This document shows positions 1-8,177 of a stretch of DNA of 64,000 nucleotides, piece after piece (the stretch's first letter is position 1; each line of letters begins with the position of its first letter). The stretch spans positions 96,455 through 160,454 of the forward strand of contig NZ_VUKF01000004.1 in assembly GCF_009193185.1 (NCBI RefSeq), written 5' to 3'. A program made the position numbers and the translations under genes. The DNA comes from Georgenia thermotolerans. Lineage in GTDB: Bacteria; Actinomycetota; Actinomycetes; Actinomycetales; Actinomycetaceae. Under the pieces are notes generated by a model, which did not search any database, had not been told where the DNA came from, and was given only the letters and a program-made list of their open reading frames with translations.

Positions 1-1233
1 GGCACCGAGCACGTGGTCTTCACTCCCGACCTGCCCGTCTGCGAGCTGGTCTTCCGCGCCTGGCCCAACAAGCCCGTCACCGCCCGCGCGGGCAACCGCC
101 TGGAGGTCGAGACCGTCACCGTGGAGGGCCAGCGGTCGGCGTTCACCGTCGCCGCGTCCGGCGCGCCGGACGGGGCGCCGGGCACCCTCGTGGAGGTGCC
201 GCTGGCGTCCTGCGTCCCGGCGGGCACGCCGGTGCAGACCACGCTCACCTTCACCCTGGACCTCGCCGAGGAGACGGACGAGCGGGTGGGGGTCGCCGCC
301 GAGGAGCAGGTGGCCTGGTTCGGTTCCGCGTTCCCGCTGCTCGCCTGGGAGGCGGGCCGGGGCTGGGCGCGGGAGGAGGCCGTCGACGTGGCCGGCGAGA
401 TGGCCACCTCGGAGACCTTCGCCCTGCGGTCGCTGGAGGTGCGGGCGCCCGCGGGGCTGGAGGTGCTGGCCGCCGGCGCGACGCTCGGGCAGGTGCCGGC
501 CGGCGAGGACGTCGTGCACCGCTTCACCGCCCCGGCGGTGCGGGACCTCACCGTGACGGTCGGGCGCCTCGCCGTCGTCCACCGTGAGGTCGACGGCGTC
601 CGGGTCCACGTCGGCGCCCCGGCCGGCACCACCACCTCGCCGGAGGCGTGGGCGGAGCAGGTCGAGGCCTCCCTGACGCGACTCACCGCGCAGCTCGGTC
701 CGCTGCCGTACGCGGACCTGTGGGTGTCGGTCCTGCCCGGCACCACGGAAGGGGTGGAGTTCCCCGGCGCGGTGCAGATGGGTGACACCGACCCGCGGGA
801 GGACGCCTGGCTCGTCACCCACGAGCTGGCCCACATGTGGTTCTACGGCCTGGTCGGCAACAACCAGGCCCGCGACCCGTGGCTGGACGAGTCGCTCGCC
901 TCGTTCGTCCAGCAGGTGGTCGACGACCCGGACCGCGACCCCGACCCGGGGGAACCGGGGCGGCTGGCGACCCAGGTCGGTCGCCCCATGACGCACTGGA
1001 CCGAGTTCGACCACCCCTCCGCCGCGTACGTGCGAGCGGTGTACGTCGAGGGCGCCGACGCACTGCTGCGGGCGCGCCGGCGCGCCGGGGCGGAGCCGTT
1101 CGACGCCGCCCTGCGCGTCTACCTGCGGGACAACGGCCACCGGGTGGCCGCCCCCGACGACCTCGCGCGGGCGTTCGGGCACCTGCCCACCGTGCTGGAG
1201 GAGCTGCGCGCGGCCGGGGCCCTCCCGCAGTGA
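1..1233 (+). CDS. M1-family (gluzincin) metallopeptidase, 5'-truncated by the window edge
   Basis: The frame is open from base 1, so the true start is probably outside the window; the first in-window start is GTG at 13. Counting from that GTG, the protein has the zinc signature HELAH at residues 270-274, followed after exactly 18 residues by the third ligand E293 in DPWLDES. This is the HEXXH-18-E spacing of M1 aminopeptidases. A GVEFPGAV motif at 247-254 stands where M1 enzymes have GAMEN, so substrate binding is altered. The C-terminal helical domain is short. It is probably a membrane-anchored or secreted peptidase whose signal peptide lies upstream, but that is inference. It converges with the lipoprotein gene, with only 10 bases between the stops. 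Confidence 0.85.
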   Translation, partial: GTEHVVFTPDLPVCELVFRAWPNKPVTARAGNRLEVETVTVEGQRSAFTVAASGAPDGAPGTLVEVPLASCVPAGTPVQTTLTFTLDLAEETDERVGVAAEEQVAWFGSAFPLLAWEAGRGWAREEAVDVAGEMATSETFALRSLEVRAPAGLEVLAAGATLGQVPAGEDVVHRFTAPAVRDLTVTVGRLAVVHREVDGVRVHVGAPAGTTTSPEAWAEQVEASLTRLTAQLGPLPYADLWVSVLPGTTEGVEFPGAVQMGDTDPREDAWLVTHELAHMWFYGLVGNNQARDPWLDESLASFVQQVVDDPDRDPDPGEPGRLATQVGRPMTHWTEFDHPSAAYVRAVYVEGADALLRARRRAGAEPFDAALRVYLRDNGHRVAAPDDLARAFGHLPTVLEELRAAGALPQ

Positions 1234-1243
1234 GGGTGCCGGG

Positions 1244-1906
1244 TCAGGGCACCACCTTGAGCTCGAGCGAGCCGTCGTACTCCGCGATGAGCCAGCTGGG
1301 CCCGTACCCCGCCGGCGCGGGGCGGAGCCGGTACGTCAGCGGCTTGACCGCCCTGATCTCGTAGGAGACGCCGTCCTCGACGTACCGCAGCGTCGCGTCC
1401 AGCCGGCAGCTCACCTCCAGCCGGTCGGGCACCGCCTCGGTCCCGGGCAGGAGCCGGATCTCGCCCTCGGTGAGGTGCTGCTTCGTCACGACCTCCCCCG
1501 CGGCCGGCAGCCGGGAGGCGGGCGCCTCGATGTCGTAGAACCGCAGCAGCCGCACCGCGTCTTGCGCCGCCGCGTCTCCCCCGAGCGCCGCGTCGACCTG
1601 CGCCATCCAGGCCTGCGCCGCCGCGGCGGTCATGCGCTCCACCACCCCCACGGTGAGGTCCCGCCGCGTGTACGTCGTCCGCTGCGGGTCGATGAGGTCC
1701 TCGCGGAAGGACTCGCGCAGGGTGAAGGCGGAGACCTCCTCCCACGCGGCGGCCACCCGGTCGGCCCCGAAGACCTCCTCGGCCCCGCCGCGCACGAGCG
1801 GGTCCTCGACGTAGCGGGCGGGCGCCACCTGGGCGGGGCTGGTGGCCACGCCGCAGCCGGCCAGCAGGACGGCGGCCAGCAGCGGCAGGACGAGCCGGCG
1901 GAACAC
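1244..1906 (-). CDS. Predicted lipoprotein of unknown function
   Basis: The start is set by the sequence: GGAGGT lies 7 bases before GTG 1906 (a second GTG at 1909 is 4 bases away). From 1906 the product begins MFRRLVLPLLAAVLLAGCG, a type II signal peptide with lipobox L-A-G-C and Cys18 as the lipidation site. The mature part is about 200 residues, with a charged region and a C-terminal beta-rich stretch ending KVVP. No family was recognised. It is expected to be anchored on the outer face of the cytoplasmic membrane. A longer reading from ATG 1939 would place about 10 polar residues before the signal peptide and is less likely. Confidence 0.85.
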   Translation of the reverse strand: MFRRLVLPLLAAVLLAGCGVATSPAQVAPARYVEDPLVRGGAEEVFGADRVAAAWEEVSAFTLRESFREDLIDPQRTTYTRRDLTVGVVERMTAAAAQAWMAQVDAALGGDAAAQDAVRLLRFYDIEAPASRLPAAGEVVTKQHLTEGEIRLLPGTEAVPDRLEVSCRLDATLRYVEDGVSYEIRAVKPLTYRLRPAPAGYGPSWLIAEYDGSLELKVVP

Positions 1907-2083
1907 CACGCGGACCTCCGGTGGGTCGGGGGACGGCATCGCCAGCCTAGGGGCGGCCCGTCCCACGTACCGGAGGTTTCGCGGTCGCAACCCCGGGATC
2001 CCGGTGGTTTCACCGGCGCGAGGGCGGTGGCACCGACGGGAGCCTGGCACCATCACCGACCGCCACCCCGAGGAGCGACCACC

Positions 2084-2608
2084 GTGACCACCACCCCCAG
2101 CCGGGCGCCCGAGCCGCCCGCCGACCCGGTCGTCGTCCGCCGCGCCACCCCGGCCGACGCCGCCACCGTCCACACGCTGGTGCGGGAGATCGCCGCGCAC
2201 GAGGACTCCCTGGACCACGTGCGGGTCACCGCCGCGCGGTGGACCGAGCTGCTCGAGCGCGACGACGTCGTCGTGCTGCTGGCCGAGCGCGCCGGCCGGG
2301 CGCTCGGGTACACCTCGGCCGTGCGGCGCCTGCACCTGTGGACCGGGGGCGACGTGCTCGCCGTCGACGACGTCTACGTGCGACCCGGCGAGCGCGACGC
2401 CGGCCTGGGACGCCGCCTGCTCACCGCGATGGCCGGGCTGGCCGACCCCGACGGCCTGACCCTCACGTGGGGCGTCGAGCCGGACAACGCCGCCGCGCAG
2501 CGGTTCTACGCCCGCCTCGGGGCGACCCTGCGGGCGAAGGTCCTGGCCGGCTGGACCCCCGCGGCCTACCGGCGCTGCCTGGCCACCCCGGCGGCGGTGA
2601 CCCGGTGA
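2084..2608 (+). CDS. GNAT-family N-acetyltransferase
   Basis: A 174-residue protein starting at GTG 2084 with AGGAG about 8 bases upstream. The GNAT fold is visible: motif A at about residues 95-113 (DDVYVRP followed by RDAGLGRR, the acetyl-CoA pyrophosphate loop) and motif B at 132-147 (EPDN followed by AQRFYARLGA). The family transfers an acetyl group from acetyl-CoA to an amine; the substrate cannot be read from the sequence. Its stop overlaps the start of the exporter by 4 bases (GTGA), so the two are translationally coupled. This hints at modification plus export of the same compound, but that is inference. Confidence 0.85.
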   Translation: MTTTPSRAPEPPADPVVVRRATPADAATVHTLVREIAAHEDSLDHVRVTAARWTELLERDDVVVLLAERAGRALGYTSAVRRLHLWTGGDVLAVDDVYVRPGERDAGLGRRLLTAMAGLADPDGLTLTWGVEPDNAAAQRFYARLGATLRAKVLAGWTPAAYRRCLATPAAVTR

Positions 2609-4029
2609 GCGCGCTGACGGCGCGGCCCGCCGCCCCCGCCGTCGCCGGCACGACCGGGGGCTCGCTGCGGCGCCGGGCGGCCCTGGCGGTGCTCGTCTCG
2701 GCCCAGTTCGTCGTCATGCTCGACACCTCGATCGTCAACGTCGCCCTTCCCTCGGTCCAGCACGACCTGGGCCTGAGCGCCGCCGGGCTCGCGTGGGTGG
2801 TCAACGCCTACGTGCTCACCTTCGGGGCCCTGCTGCTGCTCGCCGGCCGCGCCGCCGACGTGGTGGGGCGGCGCCGCATGTTCCTCGCCGGATCGGCCGT
2901 GTTCACGGCAGGCACCCTCCTGGCCGGCCTCGCGCCGGGCGAGGGCGTGCTCGTCGCGGCCCGGGTGGTCCAGGGCGCCGGCGCCGCGGCCCTCAGCCCC
3001 GCCGCGATGTCCCTCCTCCTGGTCATGTTCCCCGGCGGGCAGCGCGCCCGGGCGATGAGCGCGTGGGGGGCCGCCTCGACGCTCGGCGGCGCCACCGGCG
3101 TCGTCGCCGGCGGGCTGGTGACCGGGACGCTGGGCTGGTCGTGGGTGTTCTTCGTGTCCGTGCCCGTGACCCTGGCCGGCCTCGTCCTGGCGCCCCGCCT
3201 GCTCGACGGCACCCGCGGCGGGGCCCGCCGCCGCTTCGACGCCCTCGGCGCCGCCACGATCACCGGCGCCGTGCTGGCCCTCATCCGCGCCGCGCTCGCC
3301 GTCCCGGAGCAGGGCTGGGCCTCCACGACGGTGCTCTCCAGCGCCGCCCTGGCCGCGGTGCTGCTGGCGGCGTTCGTGCTCGTCGAGCGGGTCGTCGCCG
3401 ACCCGCTCGTGCCGCTGGAGCTCTTCCGCTCCCGCACGGTCTCCCTCGGCGTCGCCCTCGGCGTCCTTGGCGGGGCGGCGCGCGCCACGACGTTCGTGCT
3501 GGTCGCCCTCTACCTCCAGCAGGCGCTGGGCATGGCGCCCGCGGTGGCGGGCCTGGCGATGGTGCCGACCTCCCTCGCCGGGTTCGCGGTCTCGCTCGCC
3601 CTCCTTCCCCGCGTGCTCCGGGCGCTCGGGCCGCGGCGCAGCATGGTTGTCGGCCTGGTGGTGCTGGCCGCCGGCCACCTGTGGCTCGCCCGCTCGCCCG
3701 TGGAGGCGCTGTACGCCGTCGACGTGCTGCCCGCGCTGCTGCTCGTGGCCACCGGTGTGGCGCTGAGCTTCACCCCGACCACCATGGTGATCGCCGCCGG
3801 CGTCCCGGCACCGCACACTGGCCTGGCCTCCGGGCTGGCCGGCTCGGGCACCCAGGTGGGCGCCGCCCTGGGGCTGGCGGCCTTCACGGCCGTGGCCACG
3901 GCGGCCGGGGGCGTGGGGGCGGGCCCGGCGGCGGGCCTGTCGGCGCCGGGGTTCGCCGCCGCCTTCACCGCCGCCGCGGTGGTCGCCCTGGTCACCGCCG
4001 CCCTGGCCGTGGCGCTGCCGCGGCGGTGA
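2605..4029 (+). CDS. MFS transporter, EmrB/QacA (DHA2) type
   Basis: A 474-residue integral membrane protein starting at GTG 2605, overlapping the acetyltransferase stop. The N-terminus carries the DHA2 hallmark LDTSIVNVALP at about residues 35-45, followed by the loop 2-3 motif GRAADVVGRRR. The length and hydrophobic pattern fit 14 transmembrane helices. The family exports drugs, toxic metabolites or amino acids by proton antiport. The GNAT partner suggests a small detoxification or export operon; no dedicated regulator is adjacent. The stop is 7 bases from the convergent deaminase gene. Confidence 0.9.
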   Translation: MSALTARPAAPAVAGTTGGSLRRRAALAVLVSAQFVVMLDTSIVNVALPSVQHDLGLSAAGLAWVVNAYVLTFGALLLLAGRAADVVGRRRMFLAGSAVFTAGTLLAGLAPGEGVLVAARVVQGAGAAALSPAAMSLLLVMFPGGQRARAMSAWGAASTLGGATGVVAGGLVTGTLGWSWVFFVSVPVTLAGLVLAPRLLDGTRGGARRRFDALGAATITGAVLALIRAALAVPEQGWASTTVLSSAALAAVLLAAFVLVERVVADPLVPLELFRSRTVSLGVALGVLGGAARATTFVLVALYLQQALGMAPAVAGLAMVPTSLAGFAVSLALLPRVLRALGPRRSMVVGLVVLAAGHLWLARSPVEALYAVDVLPALLLVATGVALSFTPTTMVIAAGVPAPHTGLASGLAGSGTQVGAALGLAAFTAVATAAGGVGAGPAAGLSAPGFAAAFTAAAVVALVTAALAVALPRR

Positions 4030-4036
4030 GCGGTGC

Positions 4037-4525
4037 TCACGCCTCGTCGAGCAGGGCGCGCAGGTACTTCGCGTGAAGGAGGTGCATGCGGTCGTCCAGG
4101 CCGGCCATCGGCCCCTCGACCGGGACCCCCGGGGCGACCTCCTGGATGGGCAGCGGGTTCACGCGCGGCTGCGGCAGGTCGAAGGCCCGCCGCCACTCGA
4201 CAAGCTGGGCCGAGGAGTGGATGTAGACGATCGGCCCGAGGCCCACCAGACCGTGCGCGGCCGAGCACATGGGGCAGTGCTCGCCCGACGTGTACACCGT
4301 CGCCGCGGCGCGCTCCGCGGGCGAGAGGTGGATCGCGGCCCACCGGGCCAGCGCCAGCTCGGGGTGGGCCGTGGGATCGGCCCGCGTGACCACCCGGTTG
4401 CGGTCCTCGGCCAGGGCCTGGCCGTCCCCGCCGACCAGGACGGAGCCGAAAGGCTCGTCCCCGGCCGCGACCGCCTCGGCGGCGAGCTCGATGCAGCGTT
4501 CGAGGTGGTCGGTCTCCGTGGCCAT
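4037..4525 (-). CDS. Nucleoside/base deaminase (cytidine deaminase-like fold)
   Basis: A 162-residue protein from ATG 4525. The zinc-binding motifs of the CDA superfamily are present: H54-P-E56 (normally H-A-E, where the Glu is the proton shuttle) and C84-P-M-C87. The overall pattern resembles guanine deaminase GuaD and related small deaminases more than TadA, because the TadA tRNA-binding C-terminus is not apparent. It would hydrolytically deaminate a purine base or nucleoside in the cytoplasm. It stands alone, convergent with the exporter, and a divergent regulatory region (the glycine riboswitch) follows on the other side. Confidence 0.82.
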   Translation of the reverse strand: MATETDHLERCIELAAEAVAAGDEPFGSVLVGGDGQALAEDRNRVVTRADPTAHPELALARWAAIHLSPAERAAATVYTSGEHCPMCSAAHGLVGLGPIVYIHSSAQLVEWRRAFDLPQPRVNPLPIQEVAPGVPVEGPMAGLDDRMHLLHAKYLRALLDEA

Positions 4526-4702
4526 GCCGCGATTGTCCCCGACCGAGGACGGGCCGGCCTCCCGACTGCGAGCCGCCGGCCGGCGAGGCGAGCGCCGAGG
4601 GGCCGAGCGCCGAGGGCCGCGGGCCGAGAGACCGCACCGTTGTGAACCAATGCCGTCCGATGAGGCATACTGATGAGCGACAAGTGAACATGCCACCGAA
4701 CC

Positions 4703-4885
4703 GCGGCGGGAGAGTCCCGCGCGAGCGGGCGCCGAAGGAGCAACCTCCCCGGGAATCTCTCAGGCCCCCAGACCGCCGCCGGCGAGGCTCCTCTGGAAAG
4801 CAACCCTGCGGGGTTCACCGACGGTGTAAGCGGGTCCGGCCCGCGAAAGCTCTCAGGTCCGATGACAGAGCGGGGAGACACCATC
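4703..4885 (+). promoter_or_regulatory. Tandem glycine riboswitch (gcvT element)
   Basis: Two consecutive glycine aptamers can be read. Aptamer 1 has GGGAGAG at 4708-4714, CGCCGAAGGAGCAA at 4730-4743, TCTCTCAGG at 4756-4764 and CTCTGGAAAG at 4791-4800. Aptamer 2 has CACCGACGGTGTAA at 4816-4829 and GCTCTCAGG at 4849-4857, with closing bases in ACAGAGCGGGGAGA (4865-4878). The order and spacing match the cooperative two-aptamer class. Downstream, a GGTGCG/CGCACC hairpin (4890-4906) sits just before the GAGGAG of the next gene and could be the expression platform. A weak promoter (TTGTGA at 4640, CATACT at 4666) lies upstream. The element controls the EamA transporter gene rather than glycine-cleavage genes. 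Confidence 0.93.
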
Positions 4886-4923
4886 CCCCGGTGCGCTCGC
4901 CGCACCCTGTCCCGAGGAGTTCT

Positions 4924-5886
4924 GTGGCTCTCTCCACCGACGCGCCCGCGCGCGTCCACGCACCTCGTGCCGTCTCCACCGCCCCCGCCGCGCCGCGGAC
5001 CAGCCGTCGTCTCGGCGTCGTGGCCATCGTCGTCTCCGCGACCGCCATGGGCGCCGCCGGGCTCTTCGGCCGGATGGCCACCCCGCCCGGCGCGGTGCTC
5101 GGCGAGGCCCTCACGCTGGGCCGGATGCTCGTCGGCGCGCTGGGCATGCTGGTCATGCTCGCGCTGTCGCGGCACCTCGGCCTGCTGCGCCGCACCCGCC
5201 TGTCCTGGTCGGTCGTGCTCGGCGGGGTCTTCCTCGGCGTCTCCCTCGCCACGTACCTGTCCGCGACGGTGCTCATCGATCTCTCGCTCGCCGTCGTCCT
5301 GCACTACATCGGCCCGGTCCTCGCGACGCTGCTCGCCCGGGTCCTGCTCAAGGAGCGCGTCTCGCGCCCCGACCTCGTCTCCCTGGGCGCCAGCTTCCTC
5401 GGCATGATGTTCGCCGCCGGCCTCGTCGGCGGGGAGCCGACGGTGGTCTCCGACCAGTACGCGCTCGGCGTGGTGCTCGGCACCGTCTCCGGGATCTTCT
5501 ACGGCGCGGCCCTGCTGTGCTACCGCTACCGCACGGACATGCCGGCCGACGTGCGCAGCTTCTGGAACTTCGCCTTCGGCACGCTGGCCACCGCGGCGAT
5601 GGTGGCCCTCGCCCGCCCCGACCTGTCCGGGATGACGACGGCCAACTGGATGTGGGCCGTCGGGTTCTTCCTCGTGTGCGGGCTGGTGGCGCTGGCCCTG
5701 CTGGTCGTCGCCGGCAAGCACCTGCGCGCCGCCGAGCTCTCGGGGCTGTCGTACTGGGAGGTGGTCGTGGCGATGATGATCGGTACGGCGGCCTTCGGCG
5801 AGCCGCTCTCCCTCCTCGCCGTCCTCGGCGCCGGGCTCATCGTCGTCGGCGCCGTGGTCCCGGTGGTGTCCGGCCGGTCCCGCTGA
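4924..5886 (+). CDS. EamA/DMT-superfamily transporter under glycine riboswitch control
   Basis: A 320-residue membrane protein starting at GTG 4924 with GAGGAG 4 bases upstream. It has about 10 hydrophobic segments in two EamA repeats (about residues 38-170 and 185-315) after a polar N-terminal tail of about 35 residues. EamA proteins are 10-TM exporters or importers of amino acids and metabolites. The riboswitch directly in front, with no gene between, implies that glycine or a close analogue controls expression. An amino-acid (glycine) exporter relieving glycine excess is the likeliest role; import cannot be excluded. Confidence 0.88.
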   Translation: MALSTDAPARVHAPRAVSTAPAAPRTSRRLGVVAIVVSATAMGAAGLFGRMATPPGAVLGEALTLGRMLVGALGMLVMLALSRHLGLLRRTRLSWSVVLGGVFLGVSLATYLSATVLIDLSLAVVLHYIGPVLATLLARVLLKERVSRPDLVSLGASFLGMMFAAGLVGGEPTVVSDQYALGVVLGTVSGIFYGAALLCYRYRTDMPADVRSFWNFAFGTLATAAMVALARPDLSGMTTANWMWAVGFFLVCGLVALALLVVAGKHLRAAELSGLSYWEVVVAMMIGTAAFGEPLSLLAVLGAGLIVVGAVVPVVSGRSR

Positions 5887-5893
5887 CGCCGGT

Positions 5894-5932
5894 GCCGGCC
5901 GGCGGGTGTCGCGGACCTCGACGCCGGCCGGC
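5894..5932. terminator. Candidate bidirectional terminator hairpin
   Basis: An 11-bp perfect inverted repeat (GCCGGCCGGCG at 5894-5904, CGCCGGCCGGC at 5922-5932) with a 17-base loop lies in the 59 bases between two convergent genes. There is no clear T-run, as is common in high-GC actinobacteria. Confidence 0.55.
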
Positions 5933-5945
5933 CCGCTGACGCCGG

Positions 5946-6590
5946 TCAGCCGTGCCGCTCCCCGCGGCGCAGGCCGGTGGGGGCGTCGACGTTGTACCGC
6001 AGGCCGAGCATCCGGATCACGAAGCACACCACGGCCCCCACGACCGCGCCCCAGACCGCCAGGCGTGGGTCGTACGCGACGGTCAGGACGGTGATGGTGG
6101 CGCCGATGATGGCCGGGATCGCGTACAGGCCGCTGCTGAGCACCGACGGGACCTCCCGGATGAGGACGTCGCGGATGGTCCCTCCGCCCACCGCCGTCAC
6201 GGCACCGAGGAGGATCGCGGGGGCCGGAGAGAGCCCGAAGGCGAGGGCCTTCTGGGCGCCCGACACGGCGAACACGCTCAGGCCGATGGCGTCGAGCACG
6301 AGCATGGGGCGTTGCAGCAGCCGGGGCAGCCTGCTGACGAAGAAGGCGAGCAGCGCGCCCCCGGCGGCGATGCCGAGGTAGTAGCGGTCGGTGAACGCCG
6401 CCGGTGGGACGGAGCCGATGCACAGGTCGCGGATGATGCCACCACCCAGCGCGGTGATGATGCCCAGGCTGAGGATGCCGACGATGTCGACCCGGGTCTT
6501 CTCCACCGCGGTGAACGCGCCGTTGACGGCGAAGGCGAAGACGCCGAGCAGGTCCAGCGCCCGGGCGACCTCAGCGACGTGCAGGACCAC
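5946..6590 (-). CDS. TRIC-channel / UPF0126 'glycine transporter' family membrane protein
   Basis: A 214-residue protein from GTG 6590, with GGAGG 4 bases upstream. It has two internal repeats, each with the family signature: GGGIIRDLCIGSVPPAAF and GGGTIRDVLIREVPSVL. About seven transmembrane helices are predicted. This is the YadS/YicG family (Pfam Gly_transporter, structurally related to TRIC cation channels). Bacterial function is poorly defined. Its position, tail to tail with a glycine-riboswitch-controlled transporter, gives some support for a link to glycine. No riboswitch is visible in front of this gene itself. Confidence 0.87.
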   Translation of the reverse strand: MVLHVAEVARALDLLGVFAFAVNGAFTAVEKTRVDIVGILSLGIITALGGGIIRDLCIGSVPPAAFTDRYYLGIAAGGALLAFFVSRLPRLLQRPMLVLDAIGLSVFAVSGAQKALAFGLSPAPAILLGAVTAVGGGTIRDVLIREVPSVLSSGLYAIPAIIGATITVLTVAYDPRLAVWGAVVGAVVCFVIRMLGLRYNVDAPTGLRRGERHG

Positions 6591-6712
6591 ACGACCTCCA
6601 TCTCCTGGGACGACGACCCTGCGGGACCGCCGTCGACAACTGTGGGACCGCCGGCGAGGCAGCCGCCGCGATCTCGCGGCACGTCGCGGCCCGGCGCCGT
6701 GGGTGACGCCGC

Positions 6713-8011
6713 TCAGCTCTCGGCTGACGACGTGTCTCCATCCTGGCCGGACGGCGCCAGCCAGGCCAGGGCCGCCACGACGGCGGCGGCGGTCCCCGTC
6801 TCCAGCGTCGGCTCGATCACCGGCGCGAACTTCGGCGAGTGGTTGCCCGGGATCTCCTCCAGCAGCGCCCCCCGGGCGGCCGCGTCCCGGTAGAGGTCGG
6901 GGTCGATGCCACCGATCGCCCAGTACAGGTAGGGCACGCCGAGGGCGTTGGGCACGGCCGAGAAGTCCTCGCTGGCGGTCTGCCGCCCGTAGTCCTGCAC
7001 CGCGTCCCCGAAGTGCGCCCGGAACGCCGCCGCGACCCGGGCGGTGACCGCCGGGTCGTTGTCGGTCAGCGGGTAGCGGTCGTAGGTCTCGAACTCCGGC
7101 TCCTTCGGCGAGCCCGACGCCTGGCACTCCGCCCGGACGATCCGCTCGATGGCGGCGACCATGCGGGAGCGCGTCTCCTCGCTGTAGGCCCGCAGGTTCA
7201 GCTCGAGCACGGCGTGGTCACCGATGATGTTGCTCTTCGAGCCGACGGCGACCCTGCCCACGGTCAGCACGGCGAACTCCCCCGGCGGCAGCTCGCGGGA
7301 GACCACCGCCTGCAGGCGGACGACGATCATCGCGGCGAGGACGACGGGGTCGACGGCCAGGTGCGGCATCGACCCGTGGCTGCCGCGCCCGTGGACCGTC
7401 ACGCGCATGCTCTCCGCGAGGGAGAGGAACGGGCCGGGGTGGGCGCCGACGGTGCCGGCGGGATAGGCCAGGACGTGCTGGGCGAAGGCCACGTCCGGCT
7501 TGGGGACGAGTCGCGCCAGCCCGTCGTCGACCATGCGGTCGGCGCCGTCGGCGAGCTCCTCCGCCGGCTGGAACAGCGCGATGAAGGTGCCCGACCACCC
7601 GTCCCGGGCCCCCGCGAGCAGGCGGGCCGCGCCGAGCAGGCAGGCGACGTGGACGTCGTGCCCGCACGCGTGCATCACCGGCACCTCGTGGCCGTCGGCG
7701 TCGGTGGTGCGCACGGTGCTGGCGTAGGGCAGCCCGGTCGCCTCGGCGACGGGGAGGGCGTCCATGTCGGCGCGCATGAGCACCACCGGCCCGTCGCCGT
7801 TGGCCAGCACGCCCACGACGCCGGTGCCGCCGACCCGCTCGTGCACCTCGAAGCCCCGTTCGCGCAGCTCGGCGGCGACCATCCCCGCGGTCCGGGTCTC
7901 CTGGTGGCCAAGCTCAGGGTGCGCGTGCAGGTCGCGGTACACCCCCTCCTGCCACTCCTTGAGGTCCGCCTGTCCCTGGAGAACCGTCTCGACGGTCGGC
8001 GCAGCACTCAT
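6713..8011 (-). CDS. M20D-family amidohydrolase (N-acyl amino acid / hippurate hydrolase-like)
   Basis: A 432-residue protein; ATG 8011 is preferred (GAGAGG 7 bases upstream), with an alternative ATG at 8029. The dimetal centre is readable: RADMDALP at 80-87, HACGHDVH at 114-121, FQPAEE near 150 and SEDFS near 370, with a final GNHSPKFAP motif. Length and motifs match the M20D amidohydrolases (hippuricase, IAA-amino-acid hydrolase, AbgB-like), which hydrolyse N-acylated amino acids in the cytoplasm. Exact substrate unknown. It is followed by mgtE on the same strand after 166 bases, so co-transcription is possible but not obvious. Confidence 0.9.
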   Translation of the reverse strand: MSAAPTVETVLQGQADLKEWQEGVYRDLHAHPELGHQETRTAGMVAAELRERGFEVHERVGGTGVVGVLANGDGPVVLMRADMDALPVAEATGLPYASTVRTTDADGHEVPVMHACGHDVHVACLLGAARLLAGARDGWSGTFIALFQPAEELADGADRMVDDGLARLVPKPDVAFAQHVLAYPAGTVGAHPGPFLSLAESMRVTVHGRGSHGSMPHLAVDPVVLAAMIVVRLQAVVSRELPPGEFAVLTVGRVAVGSKSNIIGDHAVLELNLRAYSEETRSRMVAAIERIVRAECQASGSPKEPEFETYDRYPLTDNDPAVTARVAAAFRAHFGDAVQDYGRQTASEDFSAVPNALGVPYLYWAIGGIDPDLYRDAAARGALLEEIPGNHSPKFAPVIEPTLETGTAAAVVAALAWLAPSGQDGDTSSAES

Positions 8012-8177
8012 TCGACATCCTCTCGACACCTCGACCGCGTGACCGCGTTCCGGGCAGGGCCGCGCGGGACGGCGACGACAGCATCTCTCGCCCGCCGGTG
8101 GCCTGCATGCCGGGGCGCCTCGCGGTGGCCCGCGTGCCGAGCGCCGTCGGCCTGCCTGCCGGGCGCCGTCGGGAGGC

